DNA from: Bryopsis sp. KO-2023
Lineage: Eukaryota; Chlorophyta; Ulvophyceae; Bryopsidales; Bryopsidaceae
Assembly (NCBI GenBank): GCA_030272585.1
Contig: BSYQ01000008.1
Span: 4,960,001-5,024,000, forward strand
DNA length: 64,000 nt
Direction: 5' to 3'
A program made the position numbers and the translations under genes. A model generated the notes under the pieces. That model ran no database searches. It saw only the letters and a program-made list of their open reading frames with translations, and was not told the origin of the DNA. Below, in pieces: positions 56,103-64,000 of this stretch. Each line of letters opens with the position of its first letter. Position 1 is the stretch's first letter.

Positions 56103-58148
56103 TTGGACACAACTGAAAGCTCAAGCTCGGAGGATTCATCGGGTAGCAGTAGTTCCGCTGGAATCATGGCAGCACCAATGCCATTACCGCCGCCACTGCC
56201 GGCAGCTCCGTTGGACAAAATCTCTCGCTTTGAGACGGTGACTTCCAGGAACTTCAGATATGTTTTCCAAAGAGCACACTTATATGCAGCATTTCCGCAG
56301 TTCTGTGCGTGTTTGGTGGACCATTATTCACCCGACGGAGCCGGGGAGAATATCCTTCCGATTATCTACGAAGTGTCTCCACACACAGTTGCCAGTTTTG
56401 ACGCAGCATATCCGCCAGGAACCCATGACAGGGGTAGAAGAGATCCTCCGGCGACCAACGCCACGATCGACAATTTGAAGATGAACTTGGTTGGATATCT
56501 GGTGCACTCGAGGATCATAAACGAGTCTCCCGCGGAAAAAGAAGCAATATTGAGGAAGTGTGTCAAGAAGAAAGGCCAAACATGGCTAGTTTGGCTGGAG
56601 CACTTTCGCCAGGAAGCTCTGGCGGTAGAAGCCGATGTCGAAGATACAAGAGTCAAGGACATCTTCTTCAAACTCCTTCCGAAGGACTGCAGAAACGGTA
56701 TCGCGGGAATGCCGACCATTAACTACAAGGATGTGATCCAAAACGCAAAGGAATGGTTGATCAACGTCTTTCGTTTGGTTGATACCAGCGCCCACACTGG
56801 AGGGGACGCAATGGACATTGGAGCGGTAGGCGAGACTACAGCACCTGCAGAAACGGAAGCGCCGGTGAGACAAGGAGAACTTCCGCAGACCGATTGGCAA
56901 CAAAAGCTGAAAGAGGTACCGTTTGGCTCTCTCAAGTTTTTCATCACTCAATTGAGTAAGAGAGATCGAAGATTCAAAGGTTTTTTGAGCTGGTTGGCAA
57001 AGAGCGGCGGCGGCGGAAGCGGAGGCAACGGCGGATTCAGGAACAACGGAGGTGGATTCAGAAGAGGAGGAACGCCGTATCGTGGAATGCCTACGAGAAC
57101 CGTTCAATTCGATGAACCCCAATTCGAAGATAATAACGAGTTTGAAGGATTGGAAGAAGAAGATCTCTATCAACCCGAGACAAACTATGTCGGAACTATT
57201 TCTGCCGTGCCTGTGGCAAAAGTGCCGACGAGGAAATGGAAGAAGTCCGAGAGAACGCAGTACCGTCGCGGGAATCCAACCGGTGGACCAAAGCAAACAA
57301 GGAGTTCCAAGAGTCCTGAAACCGGAGGGATCTTGAAGACCAAAACTTACAAGGAAGTTTTGACTGTGGGAAAATCAGCAGGACTCCTGACGACCAAGAT
57401 GTCTCTCGTGTCTACAGCCGCAGAAAGTGTGGAAGAGTTTGCTATCATCGATACGGGGGCAGCCGTCAACGTGATTTCCACGGATCTGGCAAAAAGATTG
57501 GGAGTCTCGCCACAGCAAGAAGGAGCACCCAGTAAAATTCGAACGGCTGATGGCAGGACTGTGGAGACCGAAGGCAGCATTTCTTCCATCAAGATAGGAA
57601 CCGAGGGGAAGAAGGTTTCTGCGGATTTCTACGTGATGAAGGAGCCCGGATACGAGCTGTTGGTCGGCATGCCTATTCTCAACTCCTTGAACGCCGTGAT
57701 TGACGTTCGAAGGAAGAAGATCCACATAGGATCTGGAAAAACTCTCCAATGCATGGTCACAAGACTGCCTGAGGAAGTAGTGCTTCCAGAAAGGGAGAAA
57801 ACGAACGGAGAGAGTGTGGAGCTGACTTCTGCCAAAAGGCATCTCAAGATCATCAACGTGGCAAAGGATCGTTATTCGGTACCTCTGGGGAGAAACTTGG
57901 TGCTCAAGCCGCATTCACTCTCCACGATCTGGATACCGATCAAGACGTCCAAGGAGATCGAGCTCAGTCCAGTCGTTCCGAATGGCAGTATCGCCATTCA
58001 TGCAGGATTGAATTACAAGGGTCAGTACCTCCGCGTCCAAATCAGCAATTGGAATGACCTGCCCGTCCAATTGCCGAGCAACTACAAGGTTGCGACTTTC
58101 GTGCACGAGGGACCCGTCAAATTCAATAACCGGGAGGTATCAAACTAG
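56103..58148 (+). CDS. Gag-like and protease frame of the young LTR element
   Basis: 681 codons. The N-terminal half is a gag-like region with a Ser/acidic head; about residues 300-340 are Gly/Arg-rich (SGGGGSGGNGGF, GGGFRRGGTPYRG), which may replace zinc knuckles in RNA binding. The retropepsin-like centre is at AIIDTGAAVNV with a downstream LLVGMPIL. It is upstream of, and separate from, the RT frame. Confidence 0.75.
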   Translation: MDTTESSSSEDSSGSSSSAGIMAAPMPLPPPLPAAPLDKISRFETVTSRNFRYVFQRAHLYAAFPQFCACLVDHYSPDGAGENILPIIYEVSPHTVASFDAAYPPGTHDRGRRDPPATNATIDNLKMNLVGYLVHSRIINESPAEKEAILRKCVKKKGQTWLVWLEHFRQEALAVEADVEDTRVKDIFFKLLPKDCRNGIAGMPTINYKDVIQNAKEWLINVFRLVDTSAHTGGDAMDIGAVGETTAPAETEAPVRQGELPQTDWQQKLKEVPFGSLKFFITQLSKRDRRFKGFLSWLAKSGGGGSGGNGGFRNNGGGFRRGGTPYRGMPTRTVQFDEPQFEDNNEFEGLEEEDLYQPETNYVGTISAVPVAKVPTRKWKKSERTQYRRGNPTGGPKQTRSSKSPETGGILKTKTYKEVLTVGKSAGLLTTKMSLVSTAAESVEEFAIIDTGAAVNVISTDLAKRLGVSPQQEGAPSKIRTADGRTVETEGSISSIKIGTEGKKVSADFYVMKEPGYELLVGMPILNSLNAVIDVRRKKIHIGSGKTLQCMVTRLPEEVVLPEREKTNGESVELTSAKRHLKIINVAKDRYSVPLGRNLVLKPHSLSTIWIPIKTSKEIELSPVVPNGSIAIHAGLNYKGQYLRVQISNWNDLPVQLPSNYKVATFVHEGPVKFNNREVSN

Positions 58149-58210
58149 AAAGGCCCGTCGAAAGGGGACTTCGGACGGGCCTAACTAGATCCGAACAAGA
58201 CAAAGAAGCT

Positions 58211-59713
58211 ATGGCAGAAGCACTAAAGGACATGGTGAGGAAACACCCGGAGGTATTCGGCCCGATCATACCTCCGAAGCAAACGAAAATGGAGGAAATG
58301 GCAGTCTCGATGGAGGAGTGCGGCTATAGGAGAGAGCCGCCGAAATCGAACGTCCCTCAAAGGAGTATCCAAGACCAGAGGTTGTCCGAAGAACAAGTGA
58401 AGGAGTGGCTAAAGGAACAAGTGGAACTCGGGTTCATAGAACCGTTGCAACGGAAGGACTACCCTCGCGGCGTATACTGGAATCCATCCCAGATAAGCTA
58501 CTGCGAAAGGAGAAAGGGACCGAGGCCGATCATAGACTTCAGGAAGCTCAATACCTACGGCAGTGATGAGCACCAACCGGGCATTCAAGACGCAAGAAGA
58601 CTCGTGCGATCCGTTCCGAGCAAGTGGAAGTACTTCATTGTCGTGGACATAGCCAAGGCATACAATAAAGTGCCGATCAAGAAGGAGGTCAAAGCGCTAA
58701 CGGCGTTTAAAGTGGGAAGCAAGGAGTTCGTCAACAGTACCATTCCACACGGTACTTCGTGGTCCGTTCGAGTATTCAATGACAAGATGTGCCGCGTCTT
58801 TGAAGGTTTGGAGGAGTTCCGCCGCTACATGGATGATCTGCTCATTGGCGGCGCTACTGTGGAGGAGTGCTTCCAGAACTTCGGTAAAATAGTTTCGCGT
58901 TGCAAGGAATATGGACTTCAGATCAACCAAAGGAAAATTGTCAGTGGAACTGAGGTGAAGTTTCTCGGGTTCCACATTCAACAAGGAAAGTTTCATCCGG
59001 ATATACCTTGGGAAAAAGTGAATGAAACTATTGTTAAACTGGTTGGAACGGCGGAACTGAGGGAGATTCAGCAGCTCCGCGGTTTGCTGAACGCTTTCAA
59101 AAACTCGACTCTGGAGTGGGACATGCAACATTTGCTATCCAAGATGGAAGCCAATCAAGTACCGCCACAGGAAGTGAAGGCGGAACTACAAAGTAAGGTA
59201 TCACAATGGCTGAGTCGTTGCTATTGCCGTGCATTTTCTGCCGGCGATACTCAGCGGAAGTTGTTTGTTGATTGGGCTTCTATTGATACATCAGAGTATT
59301 TTGGATATATTTTGACAGATGGTTCGGGAAGGATTTTATACCTCGGACACGGAAAAATAGGTGGACAACATTCAAGTTTTTTGGGGGAAGTGTTGGCAGC
59401 TATGAGCGCCGTTAAGGAAATACCCACAGATTTGTGGAGGGGAACTGCTGTTCAAATTTTTTCCGATAATTGGGCGGCAGTGAAAAGTTTATGGGCTCAC
59501 CTCACCCAAGAGGGGAAAGAGGCAGCACCGATTAAGGATTTGAGAACTTTGAGAGCAGTAACGGGGATCAAAGAAATTTTGCAGTTCAGCGGTTGTTCGA
59601 GTATCTCCGTACAACACATAGATGGGAAAGCCAATTTTGTGGCTGATCATTTGAGTAGATGGTATGAAATTCGGAGTACATCACAGTGGAAACGAAGTGG
59701 GTTACAGCTGTAA
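58211..59713 (+). CDS. Reverse transcriptase-RNase H frame of the young LTR element
   Basis: 500 codons. RT motifs run in order: GPRPIIDFRKLN, FIVVDIAKAYNKVP, STIPHGTSWSV, RRYMDDLLIGG, EVKFLGFHI. RNase H follows with FVDWAS, LGEVLAA, FSDNWAAV and NFVADHLSRW carrying the catalytic acids. The frame ends at the 3' LTR, leaving no room for an integrase. Confidence 0.85.
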   Translation: MAEALKDMVRKHPEVFGPIIPPKQTKMEEMAVSMEECGYRREPPKSNVPQRSIQDQRLSEEQVKEWLKEQVELGFIEPLQRKDYPRGVYWNPSQISYCERRKGPRPIIDFRKLNTYGSDEHQPGIQDARRLVRSVPSKWKYFIVVDIAKAYNKVPIKKEVKALTAFKVGSKEFVNSTIPHGTSWSVRVFNDKMCRVFEGLEEFRRYMDDLLIGGATVEECFQNFGKIVSRCKEYGLQINQRKIVSGTEVKFLGFHIQQGKFHPDIPWEKVNETIVKLVGTAELREIQQLRGLLNAFKNSTLEWDMQHLLSKMEANQVPPQEVKAELQSKVSQWLSRCYCRAFSAGDTQRKLFVDWASIDTSEYFGYILTDGSGRILYLGHGKIGGQHSSFLGEVLAAMSAVKEIPTDLWRGTAVQIFSDNWAAVKSLWAHLTQEGKEAAPIKDLRTLRAVTGIKEILQFSGCSSISVQHIDGKANFVADHLSRWYEIRSTSQWKRSGLQL

Positions 59714-60184
59714 CCCCAAACCACGTCGCCTTAAACCGATTTGGTCACCTCCACAGGAGGAGTGCTGCCACAGAACTGGGACTGTGGCAGCAGTGCAGTA
59801 ATGATTGTGGTGAAGGAGCAGTCCTGCCACAGCAGGGTTTTTTTATAATGATTTGTCAAGGTTTCTGAGGGCAGTTGGGTAGTAGTTAGACCGTCCATTT
59901 GTTAGGTTCAATAAGGGTTAGTAAGGGTTATTATAGGTCAAAGAGGTAGCTAGGTTGTAGCTGAAGTCCATTGGGGCTGAAGCTACAGTTTTTGTATTTA
60001 TAAAGCACCTCTGAACATATTCGATGTAAGCTCTCTTTTTGTTTGAGTCTTTGTCTTCTCCTATCCGACCTTTGCACACTACCACGTTCAACCACGAGCC
60101 CTTAGGCTCTTTTCCGTTCTCCCCACGATCAGTCCCTCCGCAGGGGTGACCTAATAGGGAGAGACGACGTTATTTGGGGTTACA
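59709..60184 (+). repeat. 3' LTR of the integrase-less element
   Basis: Matches the 5' LTR and ends GGGGTTACA, the mirror of the element's start. The RT-RNase H frame ends in its first bases. Immediately upstream a purine tract (gtggaaacgaagtggg) runs into GGGTTACAG-CTGTAACCC, an 18-bp perfect palindrome across the LTR border. Confidence 0.8.
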
Positions 60185-63044
60185 GATGTTTCAGTTTAAT
60201 ATGTCTAGCATCCAGCAAGACCATATCTCCCACTTGAACATCTACCGGACGTCTGCGCGCATCAGCATAAGATTTCATCCTTTGCTGAGCCGCTTCCAAA
60301 CACCGCTTTGCCTTGACAATCGCCTCGCGAATGTCCTCAGTCATCTTCTTCACCGCCGGTACCCCCACTTGGGTCTTACTCGTCCCACCTTGATCACCTG
60401 ATCCTCTGGTAGGGAGTTGCACCGTCAACGGCGTCCACGGATCTCTACCGTAGTTCAAGAAGAACGGCGTCTCATCAGTGGCCATTGACTTGGAATTATT
60501 CATTGCAAATTCCACCACTGGTAACAAATCACTCCAATCATTCTGGCGCGGTCTAACGAAATGTCTCAGGGTATCCTCGAGGACTCTATTCATCGCTTCG
60601 GTCTGACCATCAGTCTGTGGATGGAAAGCCGTCGATAACGCCTGTGTGACTCCCAAGGTACGACATAGTTCTTTGAAGAACTTCGACGTCCACCTTGTAT
60701 CCCTGTCACTGATGAGAGTCTTAGGAAGTCCGTGTGAACGGAAGACCTCACCAACAAACAGCCTCGCCGATTCAACCGCATCACAAGTCGTATGTGTAGC
60801 AACACAACGAACCATCTTTGTGAGTCTGTCTACGAAGACAATGATGGCATCGAATCCACTCGAACCCGACTTAGGCAAATCAGTAATCAAATCCATGGAT
60901 ACTGATTCCCATCTACCATCCGGTATACGTAAGGGTTGTAGAGGACCTGGCACCTTGCCGCGTCGGTGCTTATTCCTCTGACACGAATCACATCCTTTCA
61001 CAAAGTTTGCGATATCACCCTCAACGCCAGGCCACCAAAAGTGTTTCAAAACTGCCCTTTGAGTCTTGCGGATCCCAAAGTGTCCGGCATACACACTTTC
61101 ATGACTTCCAATCAGGATCTCTTGCCTTAAGCCATCCCAATCAGGTATCACTACACGTACCCCATTCCAACACAAGCCTGAGTCATAATGACAACCATGA
61201 GCGGCGACCTCACTGGTTTCAAACCACTCATCTTGTGCCAACCCCTCAAGAATTCTATCACAAAGCACCGACGTACCGGTCCGGGGCGAGGACGGATCCC
61301 CTTTCCAAGTTGGTCGTTTCTGGCCACCTCCCAGCTCCGAGAGTATTCCGATCTGCTGAAAATACGACGGATATCGTGACAAGGGATCTGCCACGTTCGT
61401 CCGACCCGGCCTGTATTCCCACTCGAACCAAAAACCCTGAAGGACTTCGAGCCAACGTGCCGATCTCCGTGAAAGAGTTTCTTGGGAATGGAAATATGTA
61501 TTAGGCTGATGATCACACACCACCTTAAACATACGCACGTCCAAGTAGCAACGCCACAACTTCAGAGCATGTACCACGGCGAACATTTCTTTGTCCCCGG
61601 TGCTCCAATTAAGTTGTGCTCCAGATAACTTCCGACTTTCGAAAGCTATTGGATGTCCCTCTTGCAACAAGATTGCCCCGATTGCATAATCCGAAGCATC
61701 AGCAATCACTTCGAAATCCTTATCGAAGTTAGGCATTGCCAAACAAGGCGCATTCGTTAAGCTTTCCTTAACTCCTTGAAATGCCCTTTGACAATCCTCT
61801 GTCCAACTCCACTCCTTGCTCTTCCTAAGCAAGTTAGTGAGTGGGGCAACAAGCTTGCTGTACCCTTGCACAAACCTCCGAAAGTAATTCGACAGCCCAA
61901 GGAAAGAACGTAACTCACTTACATCCTTCGGGACAGGCCATTCGAACACCTTTGCAGTCTTACGAGTATCCACCGTAATACCGTCTCGGTTTACCACAAA
62001 ACCAAGATAATGGAGCTCATTCTTGAAGAAATCACACTTAGACTTCTTAAGAAAGACCTTGTGCTCACGCAACCGTTCCATCACGGCTCGTAAATGTTGC
62101 ACATGCTCCTCGGGGGTTTTGCTGAATACGAGTTTATCATCCAAGTATATCAGGACCGACTTCCCGATCATACCGGTGAAAACCCGATTCATCCAAGTCT
62201 GGAATATCGCTGGTGCGTTGCACAAACCCATCGGCAACACTCGATATTCATACAGACCAAACGGGGTCTTAAAAGCAGTCTTCGGCTGGTCTGGTTCCTT
62301 CACTCGAAGTTGCCAATACCCTGCTTTCAAGTCCAAGGCCGAAAAGAACTTCGCACCTTGCAACTGATCAAGGAGATCATCTATCCTTGGTAGAGGATAT
62401 TGATTCCTGATCGTGAGTTTGTTCAACCCTCTATAGTCAACGCACATGCGCCGGGAACCATCAGGTTTGGGCACAAACAAGATAGGTGCTCCCCATGGAC
62501 TACAACTTGGTTTCACCAAACCCTTTCTCAACATGTCAGCGATTTGCTCCTCGATCTCTTTTCTTTCCTCTGGCGTATACCGAAACATAGGTCTATGAAC
62601 CGGTTTCGCTCCAGGGATAAGATCGATCGCTGCATCCTCTTCACGAGCGGGTGGACATTCAGCCAACTCATCCGCAAATCTGTCCTCATATTCATTCAAC
62701 AAGTTTTCCAGCTCACTTGAATGAGACACAGATGGAAGGGATTCAGTTTCGGGTACCCCAGGTTCCTCCCCCTCAACAGGGTGCGGGACCTCCCGAACCA
62801 ACACAAGGAAAGGTGAAAGCGAAGATTTCTTCAACCGCCTTTTCACTTGTGAGACACTCAACAAGGGATTGATCCGTGCATTCGACGGAGTAGGGGCACG
62901 CAACGCCAAATCAGGTCGTAACGTGAGTCGGTTTCCCCGTGTGGATAGAACCGATGCACTGCCCACAGTGAAATCCATCAGAACTCGGTGATTGCGTAAC
63001 CACACATCCCCAAGGTACAAATCAAAATGCTGGGCAGTGATCAC
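60180..63044 (-). CDS. Reverse transcriptase, RNase H and integrase block of the chromovirus
   Basis: 954 codons on the minus strand, with RT (MCVDYRGLNKLT, YLDD), RNase H (VIADASDYAIGA), the integrase HHCC zinc head (HFGIRKTQRAVL, CDSCQRNK) and the DDE core (SMDLITDLP, ISDRDTRWTS, AFHPQTDGQTEAMN). Its 3' part lies beyond the nested element. Confidence 0.9.
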   Translation of the reverse strand: MITAQHFDLYLGDVWLRNHRVLMDFTVGSASVLSTRGNRLTLRPDLALRAPTPSNARINPLLSVSQVKRRLKKSSLSPFLVLVREVPHPVEGEEPGVPETESLPSVSHSSELENLLNEYEDRFADELAECPPAREEDAAIDLIPGAKPVHRPMFRYTPEERKEIEEQIADMLRKGLVKPSCSPWGAPILFVPKPDGSRRMCVDYRGLNKLTIRNQYPLPRIDDLLDQLQGAKFFSALDLKAGYWQLRVKEPDQPKTAFKTPFGLYEYRVLPMGLCNAPAIFQTWMNRVFTGMIGKSVLIYLDDKLVFSKTPEEHVQHLRAVMERLREHKVFLKKSKCDFFKNELHYLGFVVNRDGITVDTRKTAKVFEWPVPKDVSELRSFLGLSNYFRRFVQGYSKLVAPLTNLLRKSKEWSWTEDCQRAFQGVKESLTNAPCLAMPNFDKDFEVIADASDYAIGAILLQEGHPIAFESRKLSGAQLNWSTGDKEMFAVVHALKLWRCYLDVRMFKVVCDHQPNTYFHSQETLSRRSARWLEVLQGFWFEWEYRPGRTNVADPLSRYPSYFQQIGILSELGGGQKRPTWKGDPSSPRTGTSVLCDRILEGLAQDEWFETSEVAAHGCHYDSGLCWNGVRVVIPDWDGLRQEILIGSHESVYAGHFGIRKTQRAVLKHFWWPGVEGDIANFVKGCDSCQRNKHRRGKVPGPLQPLRIPDGRWESVSMDLITDLPKSGSSGFDAIIVFVDRLTKMVRCVATHTTCDAVESARLFVGEVFRSHGLPKTLISDRDTRWTSKFFKELCRTLGVTQALSTAFHPQTDGQTEAMNRVLEDTLRHFVRPRQNDWSDLLPVVEFAMNNSKSMATDETPFFLNYGRDPWTPLTVQLPTRGSGDQGGTSKTQVGVPAVKKMTEDIREAIVKAKRCLEAAQQRMKSYADARRRPVDVQVGDMVLLDARHIKLKHL

Positions 63045-63994
63045 AAGCCTTGCATCCGCAAGTTAATCGAGGTGACCCCAACAACATGTAAGGGACTGCC
63101 ATCAGCCATTTCAACTTGTTGACCTTGTGTACACCTGTAACTCAACCCTATGCTTTCGCAATAGTGTTTTGAGATATAGGCCAAACCAGCGGCGCCAGAG
63201 TCTAACAAGACTTGACCAGGAGAACCAGAAATTAATGCTTTAAAGGACATTGACATCTGATGATTATGATCCTCTTCCGATACCCCTCCAGGTAACGAAG
63301 CTACTGGTGGATCATAATAGATATCAACGGGCCAAAGCAAACCTGGTGCTTTTCCGCTACCATGAGCAAACAATTTCGCTCCTTTACGGTACTGTGCGAT
63401 CAATCGCATTTTCCCGATTTCTTTAATCTTCACCGCCATGTTGTGAGGAATCAACACGCAGCAACTGGTGGTAGAAGGTGATTCTTTCTTGCCATTCAAG
63501 TAATGTTGCATATACTCATGCACATTCTTTCGTCCAGGATCCATCCAAACATGATGTCCTGTTACTGACGATGCAAGAAATTTTTCTCCTGTACGAAACT
63601 CTTTACACAACGCAAAGTTCACATCGTTTGTAGACGAGTCTAAAGTAAACTCTCTACTTGCTTCTTGCAAACGATGAAATTCCGTATCCAAGAGTCGCAT
63701 CCCAGAGACGCAATCTTTCTCTGGCACCTTCTCCTTCTCACTCTCGAGTACAGGATTATGGACGTCCCCAATGGGATCGACGACCATCTCATCCTCTTCT
63801 TGAGTTCCACTCTCATTTCTATCAACAGACACAACCTGGTCAGGATTCGTCTTTGATGAAATGGTTTGTTCGGGTTCCAACATATCTGCATCCACTGGAT
63901 CAGATTTTTCTGTGGCATGTTCCACAACTGTTGGAAAAACTTCTTTCCCGAAACAAGCAAACACACCTTTGCTTACCGTTCCAAAATCACACAC
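63041..63994 (-). CDS. Gag/protease-side block of the chromovirus, cut by the window edge
   Basis: 317 codons on the minus strand, acidic at first, with a retropepsin-like core VLLDSGAAGLAYISKHYC and downstream MADGSPLHVVGV. The upstream part and the other LTR are outside the window. Confidence 0.7.
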   Translation of the reverse strand: MCDFGTVSKGVFACFGKEVFPTVVEHATEKSDPVDADMLEPEQTISSKTNPDQVVSVDRNESGTQEEDEMVVDPIGDVHNPVLESEKEKVPEKDCVSGMRLLDTEFHRLQEASREFTLDSSTNDVNFALCKEFRTGEKFLASSVTGHHVWMDPGRKNVHEYMQHYLNGKKESPSTTSCCVLIPHNMAVKIKEIGKMRLIAQYRKGAKLFAHGSGKAPGLLWPVDIYYDPPVASLPGGVSEEDHNHQMSMSFKALISGSPGQVLLDSGAAGLAYISKHYCESIGLSYRCTQGQQVEMADGSPLHVVGVTSINLRMQGL

Positions 63995-64000
63995 GTGACC

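Larger units (their letters stand above)
55477..60184 (+). mobile_element. Young LTR retroelement with gag-protease and RT-RNase H but no visible integrase
   Basis: The LTRs at 55,477-55,945 and 59,709-60,184 look identical by eye over about 469 bp, so insertion is very recent. The element starts TGTAACCCC and ends GGGGTTACA, and is flanked by the 6-bp target duplication GATGTT (55,471-55,476 and 60,185-60,190). A TGG-initial primer-binding-type site follows the first LTR. Two open frames fill the 3.8-kb interior: 56,103-58,148 (gag-like, Gly/Arg-rich tail instead of CCHC knuckles, protease AIIDTGAAVNVIS) and 58,211-59,713 (reverse transcriptase with YMDD, RNase H with the expected acidic residues). 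No integrase and no chromodomain is present. It looks whole otherwise. It interrupts the chromovirus. Confidence 0.85.
54754..64000 (-). mobile_element. Ty3/gypsy chromovirus, minus strand, running past the right edge, with one nested insertion
   Basis: Parts in order on the minus strand: gag/protease block (63,994-63,041, ending in a protease with LLDSGAAG), reverse transcriptase with YLDD, RNase H and integrase with a zinc-binding H-H-C-C head (63,044-60,180), and an integrase tail with a chromodomain (55,492-55,034; YLVKWLGYSHEHNSWEP). It is split by one younger LTR element at 55,477-60,184. A purine tract (GGAAGGGGAGTAC) just after the chromodomain marks the start of the 3' LTR at 54,987; the LTR may end at 54,754, where TGATAT mirrors ATATCA, but the partner LTR is outside the window. 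Apart from the insertion the coding parts look fairly well kept, which suggests a moderately young copy. Confidence 0.85.

Noticed and set aside
1-64000. CRISPR arrays, bacterial operons, rRNA genes
   Set aside because: No spaced identical repeats, no Shine-Dalgarno gene clusters and no rRNA-like sequence were seen.

Overview
The window is eukaryotic nuclear DNA. Genes are cut into many short exons with GT-AG borders and T-rich acceptors, introns are full of long A, T, C and G runs, and no bacterial gene spacing is seen. A giant secreted polymorphic-membrane-protein-repeat gene with a multi-pass C-terminus, a Pro/Ser-rich secreted glycoprotein, a bacterial-type M17 aminopeptidase and a chromodomain LTR element together suggest a free-living protist, most likely an alga. 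The species cannot be named from the sequence.

Layout. 0-1.3 kb: degenerate 19-bp tandem repeat and pyrimidine-rich filler. 1.6-1.8 kb: a 205-bp MITE, with a second copy at 45.5 kb. 2.6-6.3 kb (+): M17 leucyl aminopeptidase in at least 10 exons. 6.6-7.7 kb: two ~340-bp direct repeats around a GC-rich core. 8.9-20 kb (+): a run of exon-like segments of unrecognised product, with three copies of a ~470-bp repeat about 2.55 kb apart. 20.4-21.4 kb (-): possible nuclear coiled-coil protein. 21.9-27.4 kb: homopolymer-rich DNA with no gene seen. 27.4-29.06 kb (-): KH plus WW-like domain protein in 4 exons. 29-36.5 kb: GC-richer islands and several exon candidates on the minus strand, of which the set at 33.05-34.2 kb is the most coherent.

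36.66-48.48 kb (+) is the centrepiece: a secreted/membrane protein of about 2,080 residues in about 19 exons, with a signal peptide, some 33 Pmp-type beta-helix repeats, a Cys-rich stalk and several membrane segments. 48.5-50.4 kb has no gene seen but holds a perfect 40-bp inverted repeat. 50.54-52.02 kb (+): a five-exon secreted Pro-rich protein with a TATA box and a GC-AG intron.

52.97 kb to the end is mobile DNA: a 679-bp terminal-inverted-repeat element carrying a tRNA-like head, more tRNA-like SINE heads, and a Ty3/gypsy chromovirus (minus strand, running off the right end) into which a very young LTR element lacking any visible integrase has inserted (55,477-60,184, 6-bp target duplication). 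The host genes do not form an evident pathway; two of them (Pmp-repeat protein, Pro-rich protein) are cell-surface proteins on the same strand.
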